Counted from the first letter of the stretch, positions 19,436 through 27,746 are shown. The stretch: 59,692 nucleotides of DNA from Bacteroidaceae bacterium (GCA_017557005.1 JAFZFZ010000010.1:1-59692); one strand, 5' to 3'. Notes: generated from the letters alone by a model not told the origin. Numbers and translations: made by a program.

Positions 19436-19478
19436 TCGCACCTGTGAAAATATGATTTCATAGGTGCGATAATTTTTC
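19436..19478 (+). terminator. Rho-independent terminator after the second susD
   Basis: Arms TCGCACCTGTGAAA (19436-19449) and TTTCATAGGTGCGA (19456-19469) make a 14-bp stem with one G-U pair, followed by TAATTTTTC. No TAnnTTTG promoter is seen before the next gene at 19517, so readthrough probably supplies the downstream genes at a lower level. Confidence 0.75.
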
Positions 19479-19516
19479 GAAAGAGAAAATATAGAAGAAT
19501 AATAACATCGAAGGAT

Positions 19517-19918
19517 ATGAAGAAAATTCTATTTACTATACTTTGTCTTGCAGCATGTTCGCTTTCTGCATGGGCTCAGGAAGAGGTGAAGGTGCTCCAG
19601 ATGACTGTCGTACGTACGACAGGGCAGGAGGTGACGGTGTCGTTGTATGATGCCGAAGACTTTTGGGGGCCTAAATTGTATATGAGCGAGAGTCGGTTGG
19701 TTATTGCAGACCGCTCGCTGACACTTTCTCGTGTGAAGGAGATTCGTTTCTATATCGATACAGAGATTGTGGACGATATCGATGACGTGGAGCAGCAGCC
19801 CATCGTAGGCGATATCTACGGTATGGATGGCCGTTTGATACGTAAGCAAACTGCTAGTACCGAGGGCCTTCCCAAGGGAATGTATATCATGAACGGCAAG
19901 AAGGTTGTCGTGAAATAA
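19517..19918 (+). CDS. Small secreted protein with T9SS sorting-domain-like C-terminus
   Basis: 133 aa with a signal peptide (cleavage after AWAQ, about residue 21). Residues 25-85 are beta-rich and end in SRVKEIRFYID, a pattern shared with the N-termini of other proteins in this block (YDSIEFR at 19942, EIDTITF at 23353). The C-terminus (DIYGMDGRLIRKQ, LPKGMYIMNGKKVVVK) looks like a type A T9SS sorting domain. No enzymatic domain lies between them, so it may be a small surface-anchored adaptor or a remnant. It is followed by a DUF6055-like gene 23 bp downstream. The function is unknown. Confidence 0.65.
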   Translation: MKKILFTILCLAACSLSAWAQEEVKVLQMTVVRTTGQEVTVSLYDAEDFWGPKLYMSESRLVIADRSLTLSRVKEIRFYIDTEIVDDIDDVEQQPIVGDIYGMDGRLIRKQTASTEGLPKGMYIMNGKKVVVK

Positions 19919-19941
19919 TTAACATATAAAGGAATTTTGCT

Positions 19942-21585
19942 ATGAAGACAAAGATTTTTGCTTTTCTAATCATGATATCGAGTACCCTTGGCATGTATGC
20001 CCAGGATTCGCTTTGGGTACGATACGACGATCGCTTCAAGGAGAACAAGTTCTTGATGGATATCTCCGAGTACGACTCTATTGAGTTCCGTGCCCGTGGT
20101 ACAATGCCCGTTATCCGCCGTTACTCAGCTTCTTTGGCTAATGGTTATTCAGACTACCGTCTGTCGGGTATGACAGGTTCTGAAGGCGCTGCGCTGGTGG
20201 TGGGCGATCCCGGTCTTGTGTTGTGGAAGCCCCGCACCTCGGATAATAGCTATAACAACGACTATACCAAGCCCGATGCCAAGTGGTCGTTCAAGCATAG
20301 CAAGGAGTCTGAGCACTTCGTGGTGTTCTGGGATAGCCGCTTTGGCGACAATCCCAATGCCTCTTCTGTTCCAGCCAATATGCGTGTCGATATCGACGAC
20401 CTGCTCAAGAAGGCAGAGAAGTTCTACGAGACCAACATTAATAAACTGGGTATGGTGGTTACAAAACAGGGAAAGTCGCAACTTGATAAGTATAAGATGA
20501 TGATTTATCTGCTCTATAAGACTGAGTGGCTTGCTACCGGTTCAGGTTATGATAATACGATTGGTGCTCTATGGGTTAACCCCAGTACTTGTCAGCCTGT
20601 GGGTTCTACCATTGCTCACGAAATTGGTCACTCATTCCAGTATCAGACCTATTGCGACAACATCTATCGTGGCAAAGCTAATGACTTCCGTTCCGGCTTC
20701 CGTTATGGCTATCCCGGTAGCAATGGCGGTTGCGGTTTTTGGGAACAGTGCGCCCAGTGGCAGTCTTATCAGGACTACCCCTCTGAGGCTATCAATAGCT
20801 ATCATTTCGATGTGTGGATGAAGAATCACCATCGCCACTTTGAACATGAGTGGATGCGCTATGCCAGCTATTGGCTCCAGTTCTATTGGACCGAGAAGAA
20901 CGGCATCACCGCGCTTGGACGCATTTGGAACGAAAGCTACTATCCCGAGGATGCTTCACAGGCCTATATGCGTCTCTTCTGTGGCAATGATTATGAGGAA
21001 CTGATGCGTCAGTACTTCGAATATGCGCAGAAGACCACTACCTTCGATTATGATCATGTACGCAGCTATGTCGGTACGCGCTATTCTCGCTACTCAGTGT
21101 CGTTGATCAATGTAGCCGATGGATGGAAGCAGATTGCCTATTCCCAATGTCCTCAGCCTACAGGCTTCAATGCAATTCCCTTGAATGTTCCCGAAGTGGG
21201 CACTGAGGTGAAGGTGTCGCTCCGACCTCTCGCTGCTGGTTCTGCATTGGCAAGCGGCGATGCAGGTACACAGGTTAATGGCGATGGCAACAAGGTGGGT
21301 ACTGTAAAGAATTACAACAGTACCTCTGTGGCTGGTCATGAACAGTTGGTCTACGGCTTTGTAGGAGTCAAGACAGATGGTACACGCGTATATGGCGACA
21401 TGAACCTGGCTACTCCTGATGCTGAAGGTACTGCCACATTCACCATAGCTGATAAATTCCGCAACCTTTGGGTAGTGGTGCAAGGTGCTCCCACCAAGTA
21501 TTTCCAGTGTCCGTGGGACGAGAAGGAGAGCACCGACCATCAGTTGCCTTATCAGATAAAGATCGAAGGTACTACCATTAAGTGA
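19942..21585 (+). CDS. Secreted DUF6055-family putative metallopeptidase
   Basis: 547 aa with a signal peptide (MYAQ, about residue 21). A short beta module (LMDISEYDSIEFRARG) precedes the main domain. The core contains IAHEIGHSFQYQ, giving H226-E227-x-x-H230, and FWEQCAQW with E268 38 residues later, consistent with a gluzincin-type zinc site. The C-terminus (LWVVVQGAP) is shared with the next gene's product, so the two are tandem paralogues. No lipobox or sorting domain is seen, which predicts release or periplasmic location. DUF6055 assignment rests on the HExxHSFQ signature and is not experimentally defined. Peptidase activity is inferred. Confidence 0.7.
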   Translation: MKTKIFAFLIMISSTLGMYAQDSLWVRYDDRFKENKFLMDISEYDSIEFRARGTMPVIRRYSASLANGYSDYRLSGMTGSEGAALVVGDPGLVLWKPRTSDNSYNNDYTKPDAKWSFKHSKESEHFVVFWDSRFGDNPNASSVPANMRVDIDDLLKKAEKFYETNINKLGMVVTKQGKSQLDKYKMMIYLLYKTEWLATGSGYDNTIGALWVNPSTCQPVGSTIAHEIGHSFQYQTYCDNIYRGKANDFRSGFRYGYPGSNGGCGFWEQCAQWQSYQDYPSEAINSYHFDVWMKNHHRHFEHEWMRYASYWLQFYWTEKNGITALGRIWNESYYPEDASQAYMRLFCGNDYEELMRQYFEYAQKTTTFDYDHVRSYVGTRYSRYSVSLINVADGWKQIAYSQCPQPTGFNAIPLNVPEVGTEVKVSLRPLAAGSALASGDAGTQVNGDGNKVGTVKNYNSTSVAGHEQLVYGFVGVKTDGTRVYGDMNLATPDAEGTATFTIADKFRNLWVVVQGAPTKYFQCPWDEKESTDHQLPYQIKIEGTTIK

Positions 21586-21592
21586 TAAGGTT

Positions 21593-22849
21593 ATGAAGAA
21601 AGTCTGTATCGTATGGTGCGCAATTTTCTCATTGGCAACAATGAGTTATGCCCAAAAGCAGGTGTTCCTGCCCGATTCGCTCCGTTGCTACGATCTTAAC
21701 GATAGCAATAGCCGCTGGTGTTGGCAACGCTCAGCACAGACCGACAATATCATTGTATTTTGGGAGAAGGGCTTTGGCGATGACCTCAGCAATCCTCCCA
21801 TGCTCGATGGTAAGCCTATGCGTGTGGATTTGGATAATCTGCTCCAACGCGTAGAGACTTTCTATGCCTATTTCCGTGACTCCTTGCACTTTACTTTGCC
21901 TGGATCCAAGGCCGAGAAGTACAAGATGATGGTGATGGTCAACTACTCGCTCGAAGGCACCGCCTATGGTGGTACCTACGACAACTTTATTGGTGCCCTA
22001 TGGGTAGCACCCAATCGAATTCAGGACCGCAAGCTCAATTGTATAGCGCATGAACTGGGCCACTCGTTCCAGCTGCAGATACCGGCCGACAGTATAAGTG
22101 ATGCTTGGGGAGGTTCGGGGTTCTATGAGATGACCAGCCAGTGGATGTTATGGCATGTCAATCCCGATTGGCTCACCGATGAGAATTATCATTTTGAGGC
22201 TTACCGCAAGGCTATCCATAAGGCTTATCTGGATGGAGAGAATATCTATCGCTCGCCCTATGTGTTGCAGTATTGGGCAAACAAGCGCGGAAATGCTTGT
22301 ATTGCTGACCTTTATCGCAATGGAAAGCGTGGCGAAGATCCCGTCATTACTTATCAGCGCCTTTATGGACTTACCCAAGAACAATTCAATGATGAAATGA
22401 TGGATGCTTGCCAGCATATTGTAAATCTCGATCTTGGACACGCTTGGGATGAGACTCGCCGATATGCTTGTACGTTTGAAACTCCGATGCAGAATGTAGG
22501 TAAGAACGTCTATGCTCCGTCTCAAGAGGTTATCCCCGAGGACTATGGCTTCAATGTGATTCGTCTACAACCCGTTAAGGCGGGTCGTAAGGTTGTTGCC
22601 TCTGTGGAGAGCGATGCCACATTGCGCTATGGATTCGTAGCAGTGACATCTGACGGAAATGCCCACTACGGTATGCCCGTGAGCAGTGGCAAAGCAGTGA
22701 TGAAGATGCCCAAGAATCAAGAAGTAAGCAAGCTCTACTTAGTGGTGATGGGTGCCCCTGTCGAACATAGAATGCTTACTTGGTGGAATCGCGAGAAAAA
22801 TCGCCAATATCCCTATGTGGTGAAATTGAAGCGTACGATAATGGAGTAG
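21593..22849 (+). CDS. Secreted DUF6055-family putative metallopeptidase, tandem paralogue
   Basis: 418 aa with a signal peptide (SYAQ, about residue 21), starting 7 bp after the 547-aa gene. It keeps IAHELGHSFQLQ (H153-E154-x-x-H157) and GFYEMTSQW with E179 as the likely third zinc ligand. A C-terminal beta domain ends LYLVVMGAP, as in its neighbour. It lacks the N-terminal SITF-type module of the 547-aa protein, which accounts for most of the length difference. Tandem duplication followed by divergence is inferred. Substrate is unknown. Confidence 0.7.
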   Translation: MKKVCIVWCAIFSLATMSYAQKQVFLPDSLRCYDLNDSNSRWCWQRSAQTDNIIVFWEKGFGDDLSNPPMLDGKPMRVDLDNLLQRVETFYAYFRDSLHFTLPGSKAEKYKMMVMVNYSLEGTAYGGTYDNFIGALWVAPNRIQDRKLNCIAHELGHSFQLQIPADSISDAWGGSGFYEMTSQWMLWHVNPDWLTDENYHFEAYRKAIHKAYLDGENIYRSPYVLQYWANKRGNACIADLYRNGKRGEDPVITYQRLYGLTQEQFNDEMMDACQHIVNLDLGHAWDETRRYACTFETPMQNVGKNVYAPSQEVIPEDYGFNVIRLQPVKAGRKVVASVESDATLRYGFVAVTSDGNAHYGMPVSSGKAVMKMPKNQEVSKLYLVVMGAPVEHRMLTWWNREKNRQYPYVVKLKRTIME

Positions 22850-22903
22850 GACTTAAAGTGGGGTAGTATTGATTTAAGAATAGCTAATTTAAAATAGTTG
22901 AGA

Positions 22904-23347
22904 ATGTTACGTCGTTTATTGTTGTCCCTAATGTTTGCTGTCGTTAGTATATCGGCTTTCCCGGCTAAACGCTTGATGATAGAGTTGACAAATGGAACAA
23001 AGGTGTACTATAGTTTTGCTGACTATAAGCCCATTATACGCTTTGAGAATGGCATAATGCGTGTTACAACAAGAAGGTTTGAGTTTAGCCAAATTGCACA
23101 GTTTGCTGTGGTTGATGATCCTTCGGGTGTCGATGCTATAGAAACTGCTCCTCAGTTTTCGAATGATGGTATGGCGCTTACAATCATGTCATTGGAGCCG
23201 GTGATGGTGTTTGATGTCAAAGGTGTTGTGCAGCAAGTTGATATCAATGCTACCAATGAATCTCAGCAAGTTAATCTTATGTCGCTTCCCTCGGGCAGTT
23301 ATGTCATCCGTTGTGGCGATCATTCATTCACAATATATAAAAAGTAG
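22904..23347 (+). CDS. Small secreted protein, sorting-domain-like, function unknown
   Basis: About 147 aa starting at ATG 22904 (a TTG two codons upstream is less likely). Signal peptide LLLSLMFAVVSISAF, then beta-rich sequence with TNGTKVYYSFADYKPIIRF and FSQIAQFAVV. The C-terminus (VMVFDVKGVV, LMSLPSGSYVIRCG) has the hydrophobic-strand pattern of a T9SS sorting domain but with little cargo. It resembles the 133-aa protein at 19517 in plan. It lies 5 bp upstream of the CotH-like gene, so the two are probably translated from one message. Confidence 0.6.
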   Translation: MLRRLLLSLMFAVVSISAFPAKRLMIELTNGTKVYYSFADYKPIIRFENGIMRVTTRRFEFSQIAQFAVVDDPSGVDAIETAPQFSNDGMALTIMSLEPVMVFDVKGVVQQVDINATNESQQVNLMSLPSGSYVIRCGDHSFTIYKK

Positions 23348-23352
23348 TCGGT

Positions 23353-24810
23353 ATGCGTAGTTTGGTTAATAAAGTTATCGCGTTATGCATGCTGCTCTCT
23401 ATGGGGATGGGTGTGACTATGGCTCAAGATAATGTACATGTGCATACTCGCTCGTATAACACCAGCTGGGAGTTCTCATTGTTGATAGATGATGTCAACT
23501 ATTTTAACTTCAATGCTAATCAGTCGCGTTTGCAAGCCAATGTGCAAGGCGGTGTGATCGTTCCTTTTGTGGCGTCGGAGATTGATACGATTACATTCAA
23601 GGATGCACCTACGGAATTTTCTGAAAACCACTATAAGGTGTTCCAGATGTATATTACTACCAACGATGGCTCCAAGATTACCTCAAAAGAAGAGTATGTG
23701 CGTTGCTACATTTCCATCAATGGTCGTGGAAGTTTCCCTCACTATTCCGGTAAGGCCAAGATTCGCGGTCGTGGAAACAGTACGTGGGAGTGGTACGACA
23801 AGAAACCCTATCGCATCAAACTTGATGATTCATCTCCTATCCTGGGTTTAGGCGAAAATCGCGATTGGGTGCTCTTGGCTAACTATCGTGACGTGACTGA
23901 CTTGATGAACAACTTCATTTTCGAAGCTGGGCATTGGCTTAACATGCCGTACACCAACCATACCCGTTATACCGAGGTGTTCCTTAATGGAGAATATATT
24001 GGCCTTTATCAGTTGACCGAACAGGTGGAACAGGGCAAGCATCGTGTGAATATAGACGAAGAGAGAGGCATATTGTTGGGTATAGACCTCGACGATGGTC
24101 CTGGCTTATCACCTAATGCTACAAATAACTTCTACTCCGAGGTGTTTAACCTCCCGATTTGTATCAAGCATCCCGATGAGGATCAACTCACTCCTGAACT
24201 CATTGATTCTATTAAGCAAGAGTTTGCAAAGTTGGAAACTGCTATGAATAACAAAAGTTTTGCGCAAACTAATAAACTGATGGATCTCCGCTCATATGTG
24301 CGCTATCTCATTCTACAAGAACTTGTAGAGAATGTTGAGCTATGCGCACCTCGTAGTGTCTATATTCATAAGGATGTAGATGGTAAGTGGACTATGGGAC
24401 CCTTGTGGGACTTTGATGCGGGTTATGATTTTGATTGGGGAACTATGATGACTGGACACAACTATTATCATAATTACAAGGAACTGATTTTAGGTACCGA
24501 TCCTTACCATCATCGTGGATGCTACGATGGCGGTATAAATCCCTTCTTTACTCGTCTCTTTGGTAGTCATGGCTTTGTCACCTTATTTAAGGAGGAGTGG
24601 GGCGCAATGAAGGATGAACTGATAGAACGCAATTGGGCCGAGATGGAACTCTATCTTAAGGAGTTGAATCAAGGTACTATTATGCGTGAATTTATGCGTT
24701 GGCCCATTCAAGGTAAGTCGTATCAGACCGATGTAGAGGCAATGCATGAGTGGCTTATCAAGCGTGTTGAATATCTTGATAGTGTCATCAAAGGGTATCC
24801 CATGCCATAA
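23353..24810 (+). CDS. Secreted CotH-family kinase-like protein
   Basis: 485 aa with a signal peptide (VTMAQ, about residue 25). Residues 30-85 form a beta module ending ASEIDTITF. A CotH domain follows: KIRGRGNSTW near 137, KKPYRIKLDD, LLANYRDVTDLMNN, TEVFLNGEYIGLYQL, and GPLWDFDAGYDF with W352-D353-F354-D355. CotH proteins are atypical kinases first known from spore coats. Bacterial secreted members are thought to phosphorylate extracellular proteins. Here it ends a block of secreted proteins and may modify a co-encoded surface protein or the substrate. A strong terminator follows 21 bp after the stop. Confidence 0.8.
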   Translation: MRSLVNKVIALCMLLSMGMGVTMAQDNVHVHTRSYNTSWEFSLLIDDVNYFNFNANQSRLQANVQGGVIVPFVASEIDTITFKDAPTEFSENHYKVFQMYITTNDGSKITSKEEYVRCYISINGRGSFPHYSGKAKIRGRGNSTWEWYDKKPYRIKLDDSSPILGLGENRDWVLLANYRDVTDLMNNFIFEAGHWLNMPYTNHTRYTEVFLNGEYIGLYQLTEQVEQGKHRVNIDEERGILLGIDLDDGPGLSPNATNNFYSEVFNLPICIKHPDEDQLTPELIDSIKQEFAKLETAMNNKSFAQTNKLMDLRSYVRYLILQELVENVELCAPRSVYIHKDVDGKWTMGPLWDFDAGYDFDWGTMMTGHNYYHNYKELILGTDPYHHRGCYDGGINPFFTRLFGSHGFVTLFKEEWGAMKDELIERNWAEMELYLKELNQGTIMREFMRWPIQGKSYQTDVEAMHEWLIKRVEYLDSVIKGYPMP

Positions 24811-24831
24811 AAGGTACGTGTATTTTTGTAT

Positions 24832-24866
24832 AATAAAAGGCGCTCTTTTGAGCGCCTTTTATTGTT
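24832..24866 (+). terminator. Rho-independent terminator ending the secreted-protein locus
   Basis: Arms AATAAAAGGCGCTC (24832-24845) and GAGCGCCTTTTATT (24850-24863) form a perfect 14-bp stem around TTTT. A-rich and T-rich flanks on both sides would let it act in both directions. Confidence 0.9.
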
Positions 24867-25063
24867 GGAATATCCTACAGACTCCACGATAACGAGTACG
24901 ATTTTTAATATTAAAATTATGCGCAAATGCTCGGGGTATCCGTGTGTTTATTTGTACGCGAATACATTGTCTTTTGTTGATGAATTGAGCATTGATGTTG
25001 TACGAAAATCATACATAAATGTATCGAGAAATCTATTTAATAATAAATATATAACATATTGTA

Positions 25064-25990
25064 CTATAGCTTGATAGCGAACTTTTTTAGGCGTGGGTTT
25101 AGCATCTCTTCCGGAATGATGGCTTTGACCGCATCGGCAACGGAATTCATCAGGCGTTCGCGTACGTAATCTTGGCGTATCACGAGTGAAATTTCTCTCA
25201 CTGGAGTAGGTGCTGATAACTGGCGGATGTGTTGTTGTTGGTTGTCGTGCAGTAAGGGGAGATGTAGCTCGGGTATCACGGTGTAGCCACCATTTTCGTC
25301 AACGATTTTGATGAGCGTGTCGATGCTGCCTGCTTCGTATGTGGTGGAGTAGGCGGCTTGTGTCTGGCAGAAGTTGAACACCTGGTTTCTCATGCAGTGT
25401 CCCTCCTTCAGTACCCATAGGTGTTCGGTGGGCATTTCGTGTGCGGCAATCTCTTCCTTATTATATAGCTCCTCTTGGGGCGACACGTAGGCGGCAAATT
25501 TTTCATAGTATAGAGGCACCTCCAGGAAATCGGGCTGCTCCAATGGGGTCGCCAATATAGCCATGTCGAGCTCGGCTTTGCGCAGTTGCTCAATGATGAC
25601 TGACGTGCGTAGCTCATAGGCGCGTAGCTCAATCTGTGGAAACATCTTTTGCATCTGCTTGAACAGACGTGGTAATATATAAGGAGCCACTGTGGGAATT
25701 ACGCCGATGCGAATGGTGCCGCGATCCAATTCCTTTTCTGAACGGGTCATCTCCTTCAGTTGTGCGATGTGGTAAAGCACCACGCGTGCCTGGTCTACTA
25801 CGGCGCGGCCACTCTCAGTGGTGCTGATGGGGTGACTCTTGCGGTCGAAGAGGGTGAGGTCGAGCTCCTCCTCCAGTTTTTGGATCAGTGCACTTAGCGT
25901 GGGCTGGCTCACTCCGCATGCTTCGGCTGCTCTTTGGAAATGGTGGTGCTTGTCGAGCGCCACGATGTACTCAAGTTGCTGTAGGTTCAT
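25064..25990 (-). CDS. oxyR: OxyR, hydrogen-peroxide-sensing LysR-type regulator
   Basis: 308 aa from ATG at 25990. An upstream in-frame start would lie before the predicted transcription start. N-terminal winged helix-turn-helix (MNLQQLEYIVALDKHHHFQRAAEACGVSQ... region, residues 1-60), then a LysR substrate-binding domain. The segment EGHCMRNQVFNFC places cysteines at residues 199 and 208, the same numbers as the redox pair of E. coli OxyR. It should therefore form a disulfide under peroxide and activate defence genes. It is divergent from rubrerythrin, a peroxide scavenger, with about 390 bp between. Confidence 0.92.
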   Translation of the reverse strand: MNLQQLEYIVALDKHHHFQRAAEACGVSQPTLSALIQKLEEELDLTLFDRKSHPISTTESGRAVVDQARVVLYHIAQLKEMTRSEKELDRGTIRIGVIPTVAPYILPRLFKQMQKMFPQIELRAYELRTSVIIEQLRKAELDMAILATPLEQPDFLEVPLYYEKFAAYVSPQEELYNKEEIAAHEMPTEHLWVLKEGHCMRNQVFNFCQTQAAYSTTYEAGSIDTLIKIVDENGGYTVIPELHLPLLHDNQQQHIRQLSAPTPVREISLVIRQDYVRERLMNSVADAVKAIIPEEMLNPRLKKFAIKL

Positions 25991-26029
25991 ATCGGTGTTT
26001 TTATGTCGTGAAGTTTCTATGTTGTTTTG

Positions 26030-26037
26030 CAAAGTTA
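26030..26037 (-). promoter_or_regulatory. Putative oxyR promoter -7 element
   Basis: On the minus strand TAACTTTG (26037-26030) matches TAnnTTTG exactly. Transcription would start near 26023, about 33 nt before the oxyR ATG. Confidence 0.55.
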
Positions 26038-26257
26038 GTAGAATCCGTTTGAATTTTACTGCAATTATGTATTATATTGTACTTTTCTGTTTATTTGAGA
26101 TCATTTTTTGCATCTTTTTCCTCTTTGTTCTTGCAGATAGACCACTATTCGCTGCGCTCAAACAATGAAAATCTGCTAAAAAAACAACTCCCAACTAAAC
26201 TTGAAATATAATTCAAACAAATTCATAGTTTTTATAAATTGTTTCATAAATTAAATC

Positions 26258-26291
26258 TATTTGCACGATAAAAAAAGTCGCTATATCTTTG
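26258..26291 (+). promoter_or_regulatory. Putative rubrerythrin promoter
   Basis: TATTTG at 26258-26263 and TATCTTTG at 26284-26291 are separated by 20 bp, a strong Bacteroidales promoter. The leader is about 85 nt. The rest of the 26033-26383 gap is AT-rich and shows no gene; OxyR sites were not identified by eye. Confidence 0.65.
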
Positions 26292-26383
26292 CAGCGTGAA
26301 AATGAGTTAACGACGAACGATTAACTCCATAACGAGAAAAATTAAAACAATTAAAATAAAAACAACTTAAAAGAACAACGATT

Positions 26384-26962
26384 ATGTCTAAGAGTATTAA
26401 AGGAACACAGACCGAGAAGAATTTGATGATGTCATTCGCAGGTGAGTCACAAGCACGTATGCGTTATACCTATTTCGCAAGTCAGGCAAAGAAAGAGGGC
26501 TTCGAGCAGATTGCTGCCATCTTTACTGAAACTGCTGAGCAGGAGAAGGAGCACGCTAAGCGTATGTTCAAATACCTCGAGGGTGGTATGGTGGAGATTA
26601 CCGCTAAGTTCCCCGCAGGTGTTATCGGTACCACCATGGAGAACCTCCGCGCAGCAGCTGCAGGTGAGCATGAGGAGTGGGTGGACGACTATCCTAAGTT
26701 TGCTGATATTGCAGCAGAAGAGGGTTTCCCCGCAATTGCTGCCATGTATCGTAATATCGCAATCGCAGAGAAGGGTCACGAGGAGCGTTACCTTGAGTTG
26801 CTCAAGAATGTAGAGGAGGGCACCGTATTCAAGAAGGATGGTAAGGTGTTCTGGCAGTGCCGCAACTGTGGCTTCATCGTTGAGATCGAGGAGGCACCCA
26901 AGGCATGTCCTGCTTGCTTGCATCCCCAGTCATACTTTGAAGTGATGAAGGAGAACTATTGA
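26384..26962 (+). CDS. rbr: Rubrerythrin
   Basis: 192 aa, the usual length. Residues 1-140 form a ferritin-like four-helix domain with diiron ligands in ESQARMRY and EQEKEH in the first half and EKGHEERY in the second. The C-terminus is a rubredoxin-like domain with C159-x-x-C162 and C175-x-x-C178. Rubrerythrin reduces hydrogen peroxide in anaerobes, taking electrons through the rubredoxin iron. Location next to oxyR suggests shared control by oxidative stress. A terminator follows. Confidence 0.95.
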   Translation: MSKSIKGTQTEKNLMMSFAGESQARMRYTYFASQAKKEGFEQIAAIFTETAEQEKEHAKRMFKYLEGGMVEITAKFPAGVIGTTMENLRAAAAGEHEEWVDDYPKFADIAAEEGFPAIAAMYRNIAIAEKGHEERYLELLKNVEEGTVFKKDGKVFWQCRNCGFIVEIEEAPKACPACLHPQSYFEVMKENY

Positions 26963-27015
26963 TAAACCCTGGCTATGGGATTGATATAGCCGCTTAAATG
27001 TAGTTTTTTGAGAGT

Positions 27016-27057
27016 GTAGGGCGCCAGCGGGTGCCCTACTATTCTTTTTATTCTTTT
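27016..27057 (+). terminator. Rho-independent terminator after rubrerythrin
   Basis: GTAGGGCGCC (27016-27025) pairs with GGTGCCCTAC (27030-27039) with one G-U, loop AGCG, followed by two T-rich runs. Confidence 0.8.
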
Positions 27058-27112
27058 TGAGAGGTTGATGTCGAAGCATTCTTTTATGTCGTGCCAAAAC
27101 AGCAGAGGGCTC

Positions 27113-27143
27113 TTTTGTGTTTCTAAAAAAATGGTTACCTTTG
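27113..27143 (+). promoter_or_regulatory. Putative promoter for the bifunctional nuclease-rsmE-truA operon
   Basis: TTTTG at 27113-27117 and TACCTTTG at 27136-27143, spacing 18 bp. The predicted start near 27149 rules out the ATG at 27145 and supports the ATG at 27172. Confidence 0.55.
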
Positions 27144-27171
27144 CATGATAAACGAAAATAACGATATCCCA

Positions 27172-27726
27172 ATGAATAAAGTGGAGCTCAAAGTACAAGA
27201 CCTGCTGCAGCGTGCTACGAACGATAAGTTCTATATCGCCTTGCTGCGCGAGAAGGATGGCAACCGTAGTTTGCCCATCATGGTAGGTCTGCTCGAAGCC
27301 CAGGCTATAGCTATGTACCTCAAGGAGGTGTCTGCCGAGCGCCCCATGCTTCACGACCTCTTTGCCAATATGGCCGATGCTTTTGCTATTCGCATATGTG
27401 AGGTTTATATATATAAGGTAAAGGGGGGTGTGTTCTACTCCTACCTTGTGTGTGAGCAGCAGGGCCAATTGGTCAATGTGGACGCTCGCACTTCCGATGC
27501 TTTGGCTATAGCCTTGCATCAGGGTTGCCCAATCTATATTGGTGAGGAGTTGCTCAACACGCAGTGTATGCGCGACGAGGGTGGGGGAGCCTACTCGATG
27601 CCTATCACCGTGATGAATACGGATGTGCTGCGTGGCGTATTGCGCACGGCTATTGAACGTGAGGATTATGAGCTTGCTGCTCATCTGCGCGATGTGATTC
27701 GTGAGAGAGAAGAAAATCAAAGTTAA
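27172..27726 (+). CDS. Bifunctional nuclease-domain protein (DUF151) with UVR motif
   Basis: 184 aa starting at 27172, chosen because the promoter overlaps the earlier ATG. Residues 1-130 form a DUF151 (bifunctional nuclease) domain, seen in LREKDGNRSLPIMVGLLEAQAIAM, RPMLHDL and VDARTSDALAIAL. The last 35 residues (LRTAIEREDYELAAHLRDVIRER) are a UvrB/UvrC-type motif. DUF151 proteins have been reported to cleave DNA and RNA; their role in Bacteroidales is unknown. It starts an operon with rsmE (20 bp downstream) and truA, so a link to RNA metabolism is plausible. Confidence 0.85.
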   Translation: MNKVELKVQDLLQRATNDKFYIALLREKDGNRSLPIMVGLLEAQAIAMYLKEVSAERPMLHDLFANMADAFAIRICEVYIYKVKGGVFYSYLVCEQQGQLVNVDARTSDALAIALHQGCPIYIGEELLNTQCMRDEGGGAYSMPITVMNTDVLRGVLRTAIEREDYELAAHLRDVIREREENQS

Positions 27727-27746
27727 TTCGGAGTTTTCAAAATACT

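Noticed and set aside
24826..25074. 82-aa frame after the CotH gene
   Set aside because: It begins inside the terminator hairpin, has no motif, and overlaps the end of oxyR. The spacer 24867-25063 shows nothing else.
26956..27720. 254-aa minus-strand open frame near the bifunctional nuclease
   Set aside because: It runs opposite a DUF151 gene that has its own promoter and clear motifs, and covers a terminator.
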